Source of the DNA: Hymenobacter wooponensis
GTDB taxonomy: Bacteria > Bacteroidota > Bacteroidia > Cytophagales > Hymenobacteraceae
DNA length: 64,000 nucleotides
Direction: 5' to 3'
Assembly (NCBI RefSeq): GCF_004745865.1
Contig: NZ_SRKZ01000008.1
Location: 124,001-188,000 of the forward strand
In this document: one piece after another, positions 45,401 to 54,400 of the stretch
How positions within the stretch are numbered: position 1 is the first letter of the stretch
Layout of the letters: each line of letters opens with the position of its first letter
The notes under the pieces: model-generated
What the model was told of the DNA's origin: nothing
Databases searched by the model: none
Seen by the model: only the letters and a program-made list of their open reading frames with translations
Program-made: the position numbers and the translations under genes

Positions 45401-45806
45401 GCCTGCCGCACCGTGCTCAGGGGCCAGCGGCTGCTCCGGGCCCGGAAAAACGGCCCCGGAACTCTGCTAGGGTAGCCATCCCCCGCCAGTGAGCCCCCCA
45501 TTCCGGGGGCGAAAATAGCTAGTGCCCAGCCGGACCTACCCGCCGCGGTCGAGCAGCCCGGCCGCAGCCGTACTGACAAAAGCTATGCAACCTGTTCTGC
45601 AAAACCTATCGATCGGTGTGCGCTCGTGCAGGCTCCCTATTTTAGCCCGGCCTTCTCTTAGGTTGTGGTCACCCTCTGTCCATTACGGGGTACTCCCGCT
45701 GGGGAGCAAACGGCTGCCTGTTTCATCTGGGCGATGAAGTAGCGCGGCATAGTGGTACCCCGTGGGCTAAGAGTGCCCGTCACCCCTGGCCAGCAAACCC
45801 TACTTC
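45401..45806. other. Intergenic stretch, no gene seen
   Basis: About 400 nt, including a weak 9-bp dyad ACGGGGTAC / GTACCCCGT (45685-45763). A short plus-strand frame has arbitrary composition. Confidence 0.4.
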
Positions 45807-47381
45807 ATGCACACCCCCCCTCCCTTTCCCCGCCGTCCTATGCGCCTTGTGTTACTTTCTGTCCTGCTCGTCCTGGCCCGCCTGGCCCCGGCGCAAGTGG
45901 CCGCCATCGATAGCAGCCGCTACCCGCGGCCCCGGCAGCTCACGGCCCAGCAAGACCAGGACTTGATGCTCAAGCAGCTCGGCATCCGCCGCCTGCGGCC
46001 GGGGCCGAGCGGCGACGCCACCGCCCCCAATCACGCCAACTACGACGAGGCGCTCGCCAACCCCTGCCCCGCGCTGCCCGGTGCCCTCACCACCAAAGCG
46101 GGCCGCCCAGTGAAGACGGCGGCCCAGTGGTGGCAGCAGCGCCGCCCGGAAATCGTGGAAGACTTCGAGCGCGAAGTGTACGGCCGCATCCCCCAACACG
46201 TCCCCTCAGTGGCGTGGCGGGTGAAGGTGACCGACCGGGAGTTTATCGGGCGCACCCCGGCCGTGGTCAAGCAGCTGGTGGGGCACGTTGATAACACCGC
46301 GTACCCGCTGCTCCGCGTCGATATCAATATGCTGCTGGTGGTGCCGGCCAACGTCAAAGGGCCGGTGCCGGTGCTGATGATGCTCGGCTCCGGCTACCCC
46401 ACGTTTCCGGCGCCCGCCCAGCCCAGTCCCGCCGAGATGGAGCAGCTTAATGCCGCCTTTAAGGACCTGCTGGGCAAAAGCAACCCCGCGGCCAAAGCTA
46501 TTTTTGACCGGTACCCGGCCTACGCGCCCCTCACCCGGCTGCCGGGCCCCAACTTCTTTGCGCCGCCCACCGACCCCTCCCCCACCGAGCAGCTGCTGGC
46601 CGCCGGCTGGGGCTACGTGATCCTCGACACCAACAGCATTCAGGCCGACAACGGCGCGGGCCTTACCAAAGGCATCATCGGGCTGGTAAACAAAGGGCAG
46701 CCGCGGCGGCCCGACGACTGGGGCGCGCTGCGGGCCTGGTCGTGGGGCGCGGCCCGCGCCCTCGACTACCTGGAAACCGACCCGCTGGTAGATGCCAAAA
46801 AAGTAGGCATCGAGGGCGTGTCGCGCTACGGCAAAGCGGCGCTAGTAACGCTGGCCTTTGAGCCGCGCTTTGCCGTGGGGCTCATCGGCTCCTCGGGCAA
46901 GGGTGGGGCCACGCTGCACCGGCGCGTATTTGGCGAAGCCGTGGAAAGCCTGACCGGGGGCGAATACTACTGGATGGCCGGCAACTACCTCAAGTACGGG
47001 GCTGCCGAGGCCAACACTGGCCCTAAAACGGGCTGCGACCTGCCCGTCGACTCCCACGAGCTGCTGGCCCTGTGCGCGCCCCGTCCCACCTTCGTCAGCT
47101 ACGGCATTCCGGAAAAAGGCGACGCCAACTGGCTCGACCAGCGCGGCAGCTACCGGGCTACGGTGGCGGCCGGAGCCGTGTTTAAGCTCCTGGGGGCGAA
47201 GGACCTCGGCGTGTCGAACGACTACCAAACCGAGCCCATGCCCCCAATGCTCACCAGCAAGCTCGAGGGGCAGCTGGCCTGGCGGCAGCACGATGGGGGC
47301 CATACCGACGCCCCGAATTATCCGTATTTCATACCGTGGGCCAGCCGCTGGCTGGGCTACCCTCGCACGCCCACTCCCTAG
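45807..47381 (+). CDS. CE15-like glucuronoyl esterase / acetyl-xylan-esterase-type hydrolase, secreted
   Basis: 524 residues from 45807; an ATG at 45840 gives the same signal peptide (MRLVLLSVLLVLARLAPAQ) with a shorter tail. The hydrolase part has EGVSRYGKAAL, the GxSRxGK nucleophile motif of CE15 glucuronoyl esterases (Ser339), followed by SSGKGGATLHRR, and a late HDGGHTDAPNYPYF that likely carries the catalytic His. CE15 enzymes split ester bonds between lignin and glucuronoxylan. No xylan genes are nearby, so substrate assignment is by motif only. Confidence 0.85.
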   Translation: MHTPPPFPRRPMRLVLLSVLLVLARLAPAQVAAIDSSRYPRPRQLTAQQDQDLMLKQLGIRRLRPGPSGDATAPNHANYDEALANPCPALPGALTTKAGRPVKTAAQWWQQRRPEIVEDFEREVYGRIPQHVPSVAWRVKVTDREFIGRTPAVVKQLVGHVDNTAYPLLRVDINMLLVVPANVKGPVPVLMMLGSGYPTFPAPAQPSPAEMEQLNAAFKDLLGKSNPAAKAIFDRYPAYAPLTRLPGPNFFAPPTDPSPTEQLLAAGWGYVILDTNSIQADNGAGLTKGIIGLVNKGQPRRPDDWGALRAWSWGAARALDYLETDPLVDAKKVGIEGVSRYGKAALVTLAFEPRFAVGLIGSSGKGGATLHRRVFGEAVESLTGGEYYWMAGNYLKYGAAEANTGPKTGCDLPVDSHELLALCAPRPTFVSYGIPEKGDANWLDQRGSYRATVAAGAVFKLLGAKDLGVSNDYQTEPMPPMLTSKLEGQLAWRQHDGGHTDAPNYPYFIPWASRWLGYPRTPTP

Positions 47382-47405
47382 GGCTGCCGTGGCACTTATG
47401 ATCCT

Positions 47406-47674
47406 CTTGCTTAGGCCAGTCAGCTCCAAAAGCTGTCAGCCCAGGCGCACGGCTGGGAGCGGCTTGGGCGCCTACTCGCCGAGCAGCACCTCGTACCCAG
47501 CCAAGCCAAAGCAGAAGCCATGTTCTTTTATACGGCCGGGCAACGCTACCTGGCTTTTCTGGCGCAGCTCCCGGCCATAACCAACCGGGTACCCTCGGGC
47601 ATATTGCGTCATATCTAGGCATCAAGGGCCCTTCGTTCAGCCGCATCCGGGCCCAATTAGGCACGCAGAAGTAA
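47406..47674 (+). pseudogene. C-terminal remnant of a Crp/Fnr-like regulator
   Basis: Reads LLAEQHLVPSQAKAEAMFFY, TAGQRYLAFLAQLPAITNRV then a one-base shift and GHIASYLGIKGPSFSRIRAQ before the stop at 47672-47674. This is the effector helix plus HTH of the Bacteroidota Crp-like family, the same type as the intact gene at 48310. The cNMP-binding domain is gone. Confidence 0.75.
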
Positions 47675-48215
47675 GCGTGGCCACCGTTCCCTTCGGCTTC
47701 GGCTGTTTCGGCCACGTGCATGATGCTCAACCTTAGTCGGCGAGCAGTTGAGTACCGTCTGGTTTGCGCAGGACTACCTGCCGTTACACGTTGATGGCTA
47801 CAGACTCACCCCGTCTACCCCGCCACTGGTTGAAATCCACCTAACGAGGGGTTGGCCGACGAACACGAACACTGGCAGAATAGGCGGTGCCGCCTCCTTG
47901 CCCGCTGAGTGACTCTAGTGGTAACTGAACCGGGCCCTAGCGTACTGCATCTCAAGACGGTTGTGTTAACAATTTTCATTTCTAGCTTACCTCTAAGTTC
48001 AGCTAAACGAGCAGATGATCTTGGGGATAAGATTGGATAGACAGCTCGCGCGCATGCTCTGCATTGGTGGTAGCTGGTGACCACGAGACAGCGGCTCCTT
48101 CTTTAACCTGCTCTTCCCGCCAAACCCAACGTTAGCTTCCGTTTGTTGCAGTGGGAACTGCCTCCTCTCCGGCGGCCAGCAGTGCCACCGGTTGGCTGGT
48201 GCCCGCCCCTACTTT
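47675..48215. other. Intergenic stretch, no gene seen
   Basis: About 540 nt of mixed composition, with short shadow frames only. AT-richer near 47960-48010. Confidence 0.4.
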
Positions 48216-48229
48216 TTACCAAAGGGTAA
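48216..48229. promoter_or_regulatory. FNR-like site TTACC-N4-GGTAA upstream of the Crp-like gene
   Basis: TTACCAAAGGGTAA; half-sites are perfect complements with a 4-bp spacer, the geometry of FNR boxes. It ends 22 nt before the -7-like octamer GACTTTTG (48252-48259). The SDR gene downstream has the same element at the same spacing. Confidence 0.65.
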
Positions 48230-48309
48230 CTTCTTACTGCGCTCCGGGCCGGACTTTTGTTCGTTGGCGCTGCCGGACGCGGCGCCAGCCTTCTGTATTC
48301 CTTGCTGCC

Positions 48310-48933
48310 ATGAACGACTCCCCGCTCACCAACTTTCTGCTGCAATTCCATTATTTCACCCCGCAGCAGCTGCGCCTAATTCAGAGCCGGGCCGTGGCCC
48401 GCACCTACCAACCGGGCGACTATTTTTCCCAAGCCGGACGGGTGGCGCAGGAAATCGGCTTCATCGTATCCGGCATTTTTCGCGTCTGCTATTATGACTG
48501 CGAGGGCACCGACCACACCAAGTACTTTCTCGAAGAAAACCACTTCGTGGTGGACCTGCAAAGCTACCAGTACCAGCAGCCCTGCACGGAGTACGTGCAG
48601 GCCGTCACCGCAACGCACGTGCTCGTGTTTCAGGCGCGCGCCTGGCAGGAGCTGGGCCTAACCATGGTGGATTGGCCCCGAGTCGAGCACAAGCTCTTCA
48701 CGCAGGCGCTGTTAGAGAAGTTGAACCGCCGCAGCGCCCTGGTCAGCCCCAACGGCACGACCCGCTACACGCAGTTCCTGACCACGTTCCCGGGCCTGGC
48801 CAATCGCATTCCGCTCGCGCAGCTGGCCTCCTACCTGGGCCTGACCCCACAGTCGCTGAGTCGCATTCGGCGCAACCTGGGCCAACGGCCCGCCGGGCCC
48901 GCCATTAGCGAGCCGGGTTCGGGGGGCAACTAG
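48310..48933 (+). CDS. Crp/Fnr-family transcriptional regulator
   Basis: 207 residues from the ATG at 48310 (MNDSPLTNFLLQFHYF); the frame is open upstream but that part covers promoter and operator. cNMP-binding beta-roll (about 20-125; PGDYFSQAGRVAQEIGFIV and HFVVDLQSYQYQQPC), long dimer helix, then HTH NRIPLAQLASYLGLTPQSLSR. Bacteroidota members usually do not bind cAMP; the signal is unknown. An SDR gene starts 111 nt downstream with a matching operator, so this is probably an activator of itself and the SDR. Confidence 0.92.
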   Translation: MNDSPLTNFLLQFHYFTPQQLRLIQSRAVARTYQPGDYFSQAGRVAQEIGFIVSGIFRVCYYDCEGTDHTKYFLEENHFVVDLQSYQYQQPCTEYVQAVTATHVLVFQARAWQELGLTMVDWPRVEHKLFTQALLEKLNRRSALVSPNGTTRYTQFLTTFPGLANRIPLAQLASYLGLTPQSLSRIRRNLGQRPAGPAISEPGSGGN

Positions 48934-48972
48934 CTCACCCCGTTACTTACGCTCGTGCAGCCGATGGCGTAT

Positions 48973-48986
48973 TTACCCAAAGGTAA
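48973..48986. promoter_or_regulatory. FNR-like site TTACC-N4-GGTAA upstream of the SDR gene
   Basis: TTACCCAAAGGTAA. Half-sites identical to the copy at 48216 and the same 22-nt distance to the -7-like octamer GACCTTTG (49009-49016). There is no good -33 box, as expected for an activator-dependent promoter. Confidence 0.65.
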
Positions 48987-49044
48987 GTGGGCCGCACCAC
49001 CACTGCGAGACCTTTGTGGGGTACTTCACCAACTTGTACTCCCC

Positions 49045-49779
49045 ATGAAACATGTTCTCATTACCGGTGCCAACAAGAGCATCGGCCTGGAAACTGCCCG
49101 GCTGTTGGCGCAGCAGGGCTATTTTGTCTACCTCGGCTGCCGCGACTTAGTCAAAGGGCAGCAGGCCGTGGCCCACCTGGCAGAAGCCGGCCTTGCCCAC
49201 GTCGAGGCTGTTCAACTCGATGTCTGCGATAAAGCCTCCATTCAGGCGGCCGCAAAGACTATCCGCGCGAAAACCTCGGTTCTGGACGTGTTGATCAACA
49301 ATGCGGGCGTGCTGGGCGCGATGCCGCAAAACGCCTTGCTTACCGGCCCTGACCAGATCCGCGAGGTCTTCGACACCAACTTCTTTGGTCCCATCGAGGT
49401 GACGCTGGCCTTTCTGGAGTTGCTAGAGCCGGCGCCGGTGCCCGTTATTGTCAACATCACCTCCGGCCTGGCCTCGCTCACGTTGCAAAGCGACCCCACC
49501 TGGATCCACGCGCCCTATAAGCTAGCGGCCTACGGCCCCTCGAAAACGGCGCTCAACGCTCATACGGTCTTTCTGGCCCACGAGCTGCGCGCGAAAGGCT
49601 TCAAAGTCAATGCCGTCGACCCGGGCCAGACGGCCACCGACTTTACCGGCCACCAAGGCGGGGCGGTAACGGATGCGGCTCAGTTCGTCGTGCACTACGC
49701 CACGATCGGTGCGGACGGCCCCACCGGGAAGTACTTTAGCCGGGATGCGCCGGCCGGCGAAACCGAAAGCCCCTGGTAG
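49045..49779 (+). CDS. Short-chain dehydrogenase/reductase (SDR)
   Basis: 244 residues from the ATG at 49045 (MKHVLITGANKSIGLE). Cofactor motif TGANKSIG (7-14), DVCDKAS acidic position, NNAGVLG, catalytic Ser in NITSGLAS and Tyr-Lys in YGPSK, closing DGPTGKYFSRD. Belongs to the carbonyl-reductase-like group, to which the remnant at 52325-52652 also belongs. Probably activated by the Crp-like regulator encoded just upstream. Confidence 0.92.
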   Translation: MKHVLITGANKSIGLETARLLAQQGYFVYLGCRDLVKGQQAVAHLAEAGLAHVEAVQLDVCDKASIQAAAKTIRAKTSVLDVLINNAGVLGAMPQNALLTGPDQIREVFDTNFFGPIEVTLAFLELLEPAPVPVIVNITSGLASLTLQSDPTWIHAPYKLAAYGPSKTALNAHTVFLAHELRAKGFKVNAVDPGQTATDFTGHQGGAVTDAAQFVVHYATIGADGPTGKYFSRDAPAGETESPW

Positions 49780-49953
49780 CGCAGGTACCGCAGCAAGGTA
49801 AAAGCCCCAGATGGGCGACTCTAGGCCGGTTGGCGGCTGTGAACTGACCGACTACGATCCTGACCACTGCGGTCCATCACCCATGAAGAAGCTATGAGCG
49901 AATGCGTGATGACCGGTTGATCGTTGGGGCCGGAGGGCTGCTTGACATACCAA

Positions 49954-50017
49954 AAAACCCCGTTTCACTACCTTCTTGCCGCTGTTACAGCATAAGGAGG
50001 TAGTGAAACGGGGTTTT
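49954..50017. terminator. Bidirectional terminator between convergent SDR genes
   Basis: Arms 49954-49972 (AAAACCCCGTTTCACTACC) and 49999-50017 are perfect 19-bp complements, with A-run on the left and T-run on the right, so it can end transcripts from both directions. Flanking genes are convergent. The 26-nt loop is unusually long. Confidence 0.8.
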
Positions 50018-50132
50018 GGGTGGCAATTGTAGATGTAACCTAAGGGGTATCTACGGGGGGCTGTAATCTGCTCCCGGAGAAGCCGGGTGGCCATGACGAG
50101 TACGCCCTCACTTTGGAAACGGGAGTGCTACA

Positions 50133-50204
50133 ACTCTGGGGCAGCAGGTGCACCTAACAGTTGACGGACAGGAGTACTACTTTCATCTGCTGTTCTACCA
50201 CGTC
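50133..50204 (+). pseudogene. Scrap of a YhcG/DUF1016-type nuclease domain
   Basis: One short frame reads GQQVHLTVDGQEYYFHLLFY then HV. The pattern GRQ..L.VxGxExYxDLLFYH is the core of the PDDEXK nuclease domain of YhcG (DUF1016) proteins. Only about 24 codons survive, and the Asp of DLLFYH is His here. Low-length evidence, hence modest confidence. Confidence 0.45.
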
Positions 50205-50216
50205 CATGGAGCAGCT

Positions 50217-51010
50217 TTATACCACGGGCACAGTCCCCCCATCAATTAAATAGTTGGCGCCGGTCAAGTAGGACGCGGCAGGGGAAACCAGAAAATGAAC
50301 CAGTGAAGCGACTTCCTCCGGTTCGGCCATGCGCCCCATGGGGATGCCGCCCACTTGCGCCGCCATTTGGTGAAAGGTTTCCTCCGCACTCAGGCCAGAA
50401 GTAGCCGCAACCTTCTGAATGAGTCCTTGCATCAGGGGCGTGTTGGTCGCCCCCGGGGAGACAGTCAGCACGCGGACACCTTGGGGGGCCAGTTCATTCG
50501 ACAGCGCTTTGCTGTAGGCATTTAGCCCCGCTTTGGAAACGGCGTACGCCAAATTGTGATTCCACACGGGCTTTACCCCCGCCACCGACGAAATGTGAAT
50601 AATCACCCCGCTTTTTTTCGCCAGCATGTGCGGCAACAGCGCGCGGTCCAGCCGAATGGTCGCCAGCAGGTTCAACTGTAACTCCTGCTCCCAGTCCTGG
50701 TCCGTTAAGCAGCTAAAGCCCCCGCGGGGCGCCGTCACGCCGCCAATATTATCGATGAGAATATCCAGTCCGCCAAACCTTTCGTGGATGGTGTGGGCCA
50801 GCTGGTCTACCTGGTGCGGCTGGGTGATATCGGCTTCGATGAACTGGTGGGCCGAATTGGGCTCCTCGGGCGGCTGGCGGGCGGTAATGATCACCTGGGC
50901 TCCGGCTTCACTTAATTTGTCGGCAATGGCTTTGCCAATGCCTTTGGTGCCGCCCGTTACTAAAGCCGTTTTGCGGCGAGATCTTGGTACTGCGGTGAGT
51001 TGCTTTCCAT
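50217..51010 (-). CDS. Short-chain dehydrogenase/reductase with a frameshifted 5' end
   Basis: SDR with TGGTKGIG, NIGGVTAP, catalytic Ser in HISSVAGV, Tyr-Lys in YAVSK and C-terminal GANYLIDGG. The natural start is the ATG at 51010 (MESNSPQYQDLA), but its frame is joined to the enzyme only if one A is restored in the run near 50972 (GCAAAACGG). The continuous frame as given would have to start with TTG at 51044, which overlaps the -7-like element GACCTTTG and so cannot be a real start. Either a genuine 1-base deletion or a sequencing error. Same-strand partner of the AraC regulator at 51193-52074. Confidence 0.75.
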
Positions 51011-51192
51011 CTGACTCTTTGTTCTGAATAAAATACAGCCGCAAAGGTCTCAGCCTGCTCCACCTGGTGGGTAACTCAAATCAATCGAAAAAGTATACAA
51101 ACCATGCCATTCCCCGCTCTGCCCGGCAGCCGCCCCACCCCAAGAAGCTAGCGTGCGCCGACGCGGGGCAGCGGGCCCGCGCCGGGGGTGGC

Positions 51193-52074
51193 CTAGGCCT
51201 TGCGGCGAAGGGAGAGGGGCGTACGGCCGGTGTGCTTCTTAAAGAAGTTCTGGAAGTAGGTGGGATACTCGAAGCCGAGGCAAGTGGCAATGCTGGCCAC
51301 GCTCCAGTCGGTGTGCAGCAGCAGCGCCTTGGCCTCGTCTAGGATGCGGCCGGCAATATGGGCCCTTGTGGGCTTGCCCGTCACCTGCTTCACGGCTTTG
51401 TTGAGGTGGTTAACCTTCACGGCCAGCCGGTCAGCAAAGTCCTGCGGCGATTTGAGGGGCAGCTGCTGCGCTGGCAGCTCGATCGGAAACTGGCGCTCGA
51501 GCAGTTCCAGAAAGAGCGACGTGAGGCGGGTGGCGGCGTTCTTGGGCTGCAAAACTGGATCCGCCGGCTGCAGGTGCAGCGCCTCGTGAATCAGCAGCTG
51601 CACGTACGTGCGAATCAGATCGCCCTTGAATGGATAGTCCCCTTGCTGTTCGGTCAGCATCTTGTGAAAAATACTCCTGACGTAGGCCGCTTGCGGGGCC
51701 GGAAGTTTAAACAGCGGGGGGCTGCCAAGACGAAACAGCGGCGACTTGTGCAGGCTTGCCGACCGGTCGGCGGTTTTCACAAACTCCTCGGTAAACAAGC
51801 AGGCGTAGGCGTGCAGGTGGTCCGTGCGCAGCTCCAGCGAGTACGGAATATGCGGATTGGTAAAGAACAGGTACGACCCGTCCAGCTCCAGGCTGTGGTG
51901 GGCGTAGTGCAGCAGACACTTGCTCTCCAGCAACAGCACCTTGTAATAGTCACGCCGGCTGAATACCTGCGCCGCCAGCCGGGACTGTTCCGCCGCCGGC
52001 AGCGTAAAGTTTTTCTCGTACACCTTAAAGCCTCGCAGCTGTAAGTCGACGAGGGAAGGGAGGCTAGGGCTCAT
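51193..52074 (-). CDS. AraC-family transcriptional regulator
   Basis: 293 residues. N-terminal cupin-like sensor (RRDYYKVLLLESKCLLHYAH; LFFTNPHIPYSLEL) and C-terminal AraC HTH (ADRLAVKVNHLNKAVKQVTG, RILDEAKALLLHTDWS and CLGFEYPTYFQNFFKKHTGR). Same subfamily as the gene at 40225. TACCTTTG sits only 5 nt before the ATG, so the transcript is probably leaderless. Precedes an SDR gene on the same strand. Confidence 0.92.
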   Translation of the reverse strand: MSPSLPSLVDLQLRGFKVYEKNFTLPAAEQSRLAAQVFSRRDYYKVLLLESKCLLHYAHHSLELDGSYLFFTNPHIPYSLELRTDHLHAYACLFTEEFVKTADRSASLHKSPLFRLGSPPLFKLPAPQAAYVRSIFHKMLTEQQGDYPFKGDLIRTYVQLLIHEALHLQPADPVLQPKNAATRLTSLFLELLERQFPIELPAQQLPLKSPQDFADRLAVKVNHLNKAVKQVTGKPTRAHIAGRILDEAKALLLHTDWSVASIATCLGFEYPTYFQNFFKKHTGRTPLSLRRKA

Positions 52075-52324
52075 GCGCCAAAGGTACAGAAATGGCTAGG
52101 CAGCGGCTGGCACGCGCTGGGTGTGGCTCCAGCACTCGCAAGCACCCGACGCCCACCGCTCTTTTATGCGAGTTGGGTACCGATCAGCCGCAAGTTCGGG
52201 CCCCATTTCCACGGGGTAGTCGGGCGTATCATGCTGCCACAGAACGTGGAGGTAGCACGTGAAAGACGAGCAAAAGGAAGCGAGAGGCTGATGTCAGACT
52301 TGATACAGTTGATAAGTAAATGTT

Positions 52325-52652
52325 GGTTTACGAGCCCATACTGCTCAGTTTAACGAGGACCTCGGACGATGCTGGGCGCTTGGGTTTACGCCGTGAAGGG
52401 AACCGTCTACCCCCCCTCCCAAACGGCCCTGAATCCTCCGCCGTGGCGCTGGCCTGTGAACTGCGGGATACGCCCTGCAATTTGAACCTCGTGTGCCCAG
52501 GCCAGGTGGACACCGATTTTGCCGACCACTTACACGAGATCAGGGTCACCGAGGCTGCCGCCCGCGTGGTGAAAGCCAGGCGGCGGGGGCCGGATAGTTA
52601 TACCGGGCAATTTTTCGGCCCAGAGCAAGGGGCTGACCCACCTTCTTCGTAA
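52325..52652 (+). pseudogene. C-terminal half of an SDR gene
   Basis: From about 52430 the frame reads AVALACELRDTPCNLNLVCP, GQVDTDFADHLHEI, EAAARVVK and SYTGQFFGPE before the stop, the end of a carbonyl-reductase-like SDR closely resembling the gene at 49045. Cofactor motif and catalytic Tyr-Lys are missing; the upstream part of the frame is arbitrary. Confidence 0.75.
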
Positions 52653-52771
52653 GCCGGAAGCGTACGAGTAGGGTATAGCACGCTCTGCCCTAGTTGTTGC
52701 ATTACCCGGCCAGAACTTCTGCTCAATCCGGTGGCCGTGAGCGCGCATAACCAAACGGTTAGCCACCGTTA

Positions 52772-53755
52772 CTAGCGCGACTTGGCGGCGTTGTGCAGAA
52801 TCAGCTCGGCCACTTGGGTAGTGAGCGCCGGGGCGAGGGAATGGCCCATGCCCGGAATGAGCACAAACCGCGCGTTCGGGACGTTGCTGGCCACGTCCCG
52901 GCCGGCCTCAGGGGTCACCAGCGGGTCGGCGCTGCCGTGAATCACGATGGTCGGCACCCGAATGGTTTGCAGTTGCCGTTCCCGCCCCGCATAAAAACCA
53001 GCCAGCGAAGCGGCCCCCTGCCGGCTCAGCCCGTCCGGGTAGTACGCCCGCCGCACATCCCCGGCGACGGCGGCGTGGGCGCTCAGCGAATCCAGCGGGT
53101 ACGAAGGGCCGCTGAGCGCCAGCAGGGCCCGCACCTCCCGCCGGATGTAGGCCGCCGTATCGGCCGGGGGCCCCAGCGCCGGAACCCCGGCCAGTGCTTC
53201 CGGCCGGGCAACCAGGGGAAACCCAGCCTTGCCGCCCCCGGCCATGAGGCTGGCCAGCGTCAGCACTCGCCCGGGGTGATGGTAAGCTAGGCGCTGGGCA
53301 ATCATGCCCCCCATCGAGGCCCCGACGACGTGGGCCCGGGCGATGCCCAGCGCCGCCAGCAAGCCCGCCGCATCGGTGGCCATGTCGTCGAGGGTATAGG
53401 GCAGCGGCGGCGGCGTATGGGCCTGCAGCGCCTGCCCGATAGCCGCCCAGTCGGGCAGGCCCGCCGGGGCCAGCTTGCTGGAAAGCCCCACGTCGCGATT
53501 GTCGAACCGAATCACCTGATAGCCCCGGCGGGCCAGGTAGTGGCAAAAGGGAGTGGGCCACGCCGTCAGCTGACTGTTGGTCCCGGCAATCAGCAAGATG
53601 GCTTCCCGGTTAGGGGAGCCGAACCGCTCGTAGGCCAGGGTGAGGCCGTTGGCGACGACCACTCCCCGTTGGAGCTGGGGCGGCCGATTCATCTGCGGCA
53701 GGCAGCCGCAAGCCCCCAGGCTGGCGGCTAGGCCAAGATAGAGCCAGGTTTTCAT
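52772..53755 (-). CDS. Alpha/beta hydrolase with lipoprotein-like signal
   Basis: 327 residues. N-terminus MKTWLYLGLAASLGACGC is a signal peptide with a possible lipobox (LGAC, Cys16). The enzyme has ILLIAGTNSQ oxyanion region, nucleophile elbow VVGASMGGM, acid in HGSADPLV and His in GMGHSLAP, so the triad is complete. The layout fits the TAP-like/AB hydrolase group that contains aclacinomycin methylesterase-like enzymes. It lies 21 nt downstream of the membrane gene that follows the ECF sigma factor, so all three form one operon. Confidence 0.88.
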   Translation of the reverse strand: MKTWLYLGLAASLGACGCLPQMNRPPQLQRGVVVANGLTLAYERFGSPNREAILLIAGTNSQLTAWPTPFCHYLARRGYQVIRFDNRDVGLSSKLAPAGLPDWAAIGQALQAHTPPPLPYTLDDMATDAAGLLAALGIARAHVVGASMGGMIAQRLAYHHPGRVLTLASLMAGGGKAGFPLVARPEALAGVPALGPPADTAAYIRREVRALLALSGPSYPLDSLSAHAAVAGDVRRAYYPDGLSRQGAASLAGFYAGRERQLQTIRVPTIVIHGSADPLVTPEAGRDVASNVPNARFVLIPGMGHSLAPALTTQVAELILHNAAKSR

Positions 53756-53776
53756 GGTGGTAAAGGAGCTATCGGG

Positions 53777-54397
53777 CTAGTGACTGAATTCCGCCAACAG
53801 GTCTTGCAACTGCCGCAGGGGCTGCTCGAAGTGGAGGCGATTCTCCCGCTGAATTGCCCACCCACTCGCCAGCAAGGCCAGCAGGTAGGTAAGGAGAGCC
53901 CCCGTCGGGTGTTGCGGCACGCCCCCCGGCACGTAGAGCCGGAACACTAACCACACCCCCAGCGCGGTAGAAAGCGGGATGAGCAGGTATTCATAGCCGC
54001 GCTTGAACCGGTAGAAGGCGCGCAGGCCGTCGTATTGCTGCTGAATACCGGCCCGCAGGGAAGCCCCGCCGGCCCGCCGGGCCGGGCTGGCCCGGGCAAT
54101 TCGCTTGAATTGCCGCAACAGCACGATCGTGAAGGGCAGGTAGAGCAGCGCCCCGCCCAAGCACAGCGCCTGCACCCCCAGCCCCCCCCAAAAGCGGATA
54201 AACACGTGACTCAACAGCCCGTACACGATAAGCTGGAGCATTAGCGAGGCCCAGAAGTAGTGCATGGCCCGGTTGACCTGCCGAGCGCCCCTGGCCTTGG
54301 TGATGGCCAGGAGCTGAGCCGGTTCCACCCGCTGCCCCCCCGCTGGCCCCGGCGCGCCCGTGGCCCATACGTGCTTAAGTTCATCCAGTGTCGACAT
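53777..54397 (-). CDS. Membrane protein, probable ECF sigma-factor partner
   Basis: 206 residues. Soluble N-terminus starting MSTLDELKHVWATG, four likely membrane segments (about 45-65, 72-92, 137-155 and 163-180), and a short charged tail (FEQPLRQLQDLLAEFSH). Starts 3 nt after the sigma-factor stop, so translation is coupled. By position it should be the membrane regulator of the sigma factor, although it is not a recognisable zinc anti-sigma factor; this is inference. Confidence 0.7.
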   Translation of the reverse strand: MSTLDELKHVWATGAPGPAGGQRVEPAQLLAITKARGARQVNRAMHYFWASLMLQLIVYGLLSHVFIRFWGGLGVQALCLGGALLYLPFTIVLLRQFKRIARASPARRAGGASLRAGIQQQYDGLRAFYRFKRGYEYLLIPLSTALGVWLVFRLYVPGGVPQHPTGALLTYLLALLASGWAIQRENRLHFEQPLRQLQDLLAEFSH

Positions 54398-54400
54398 CGG

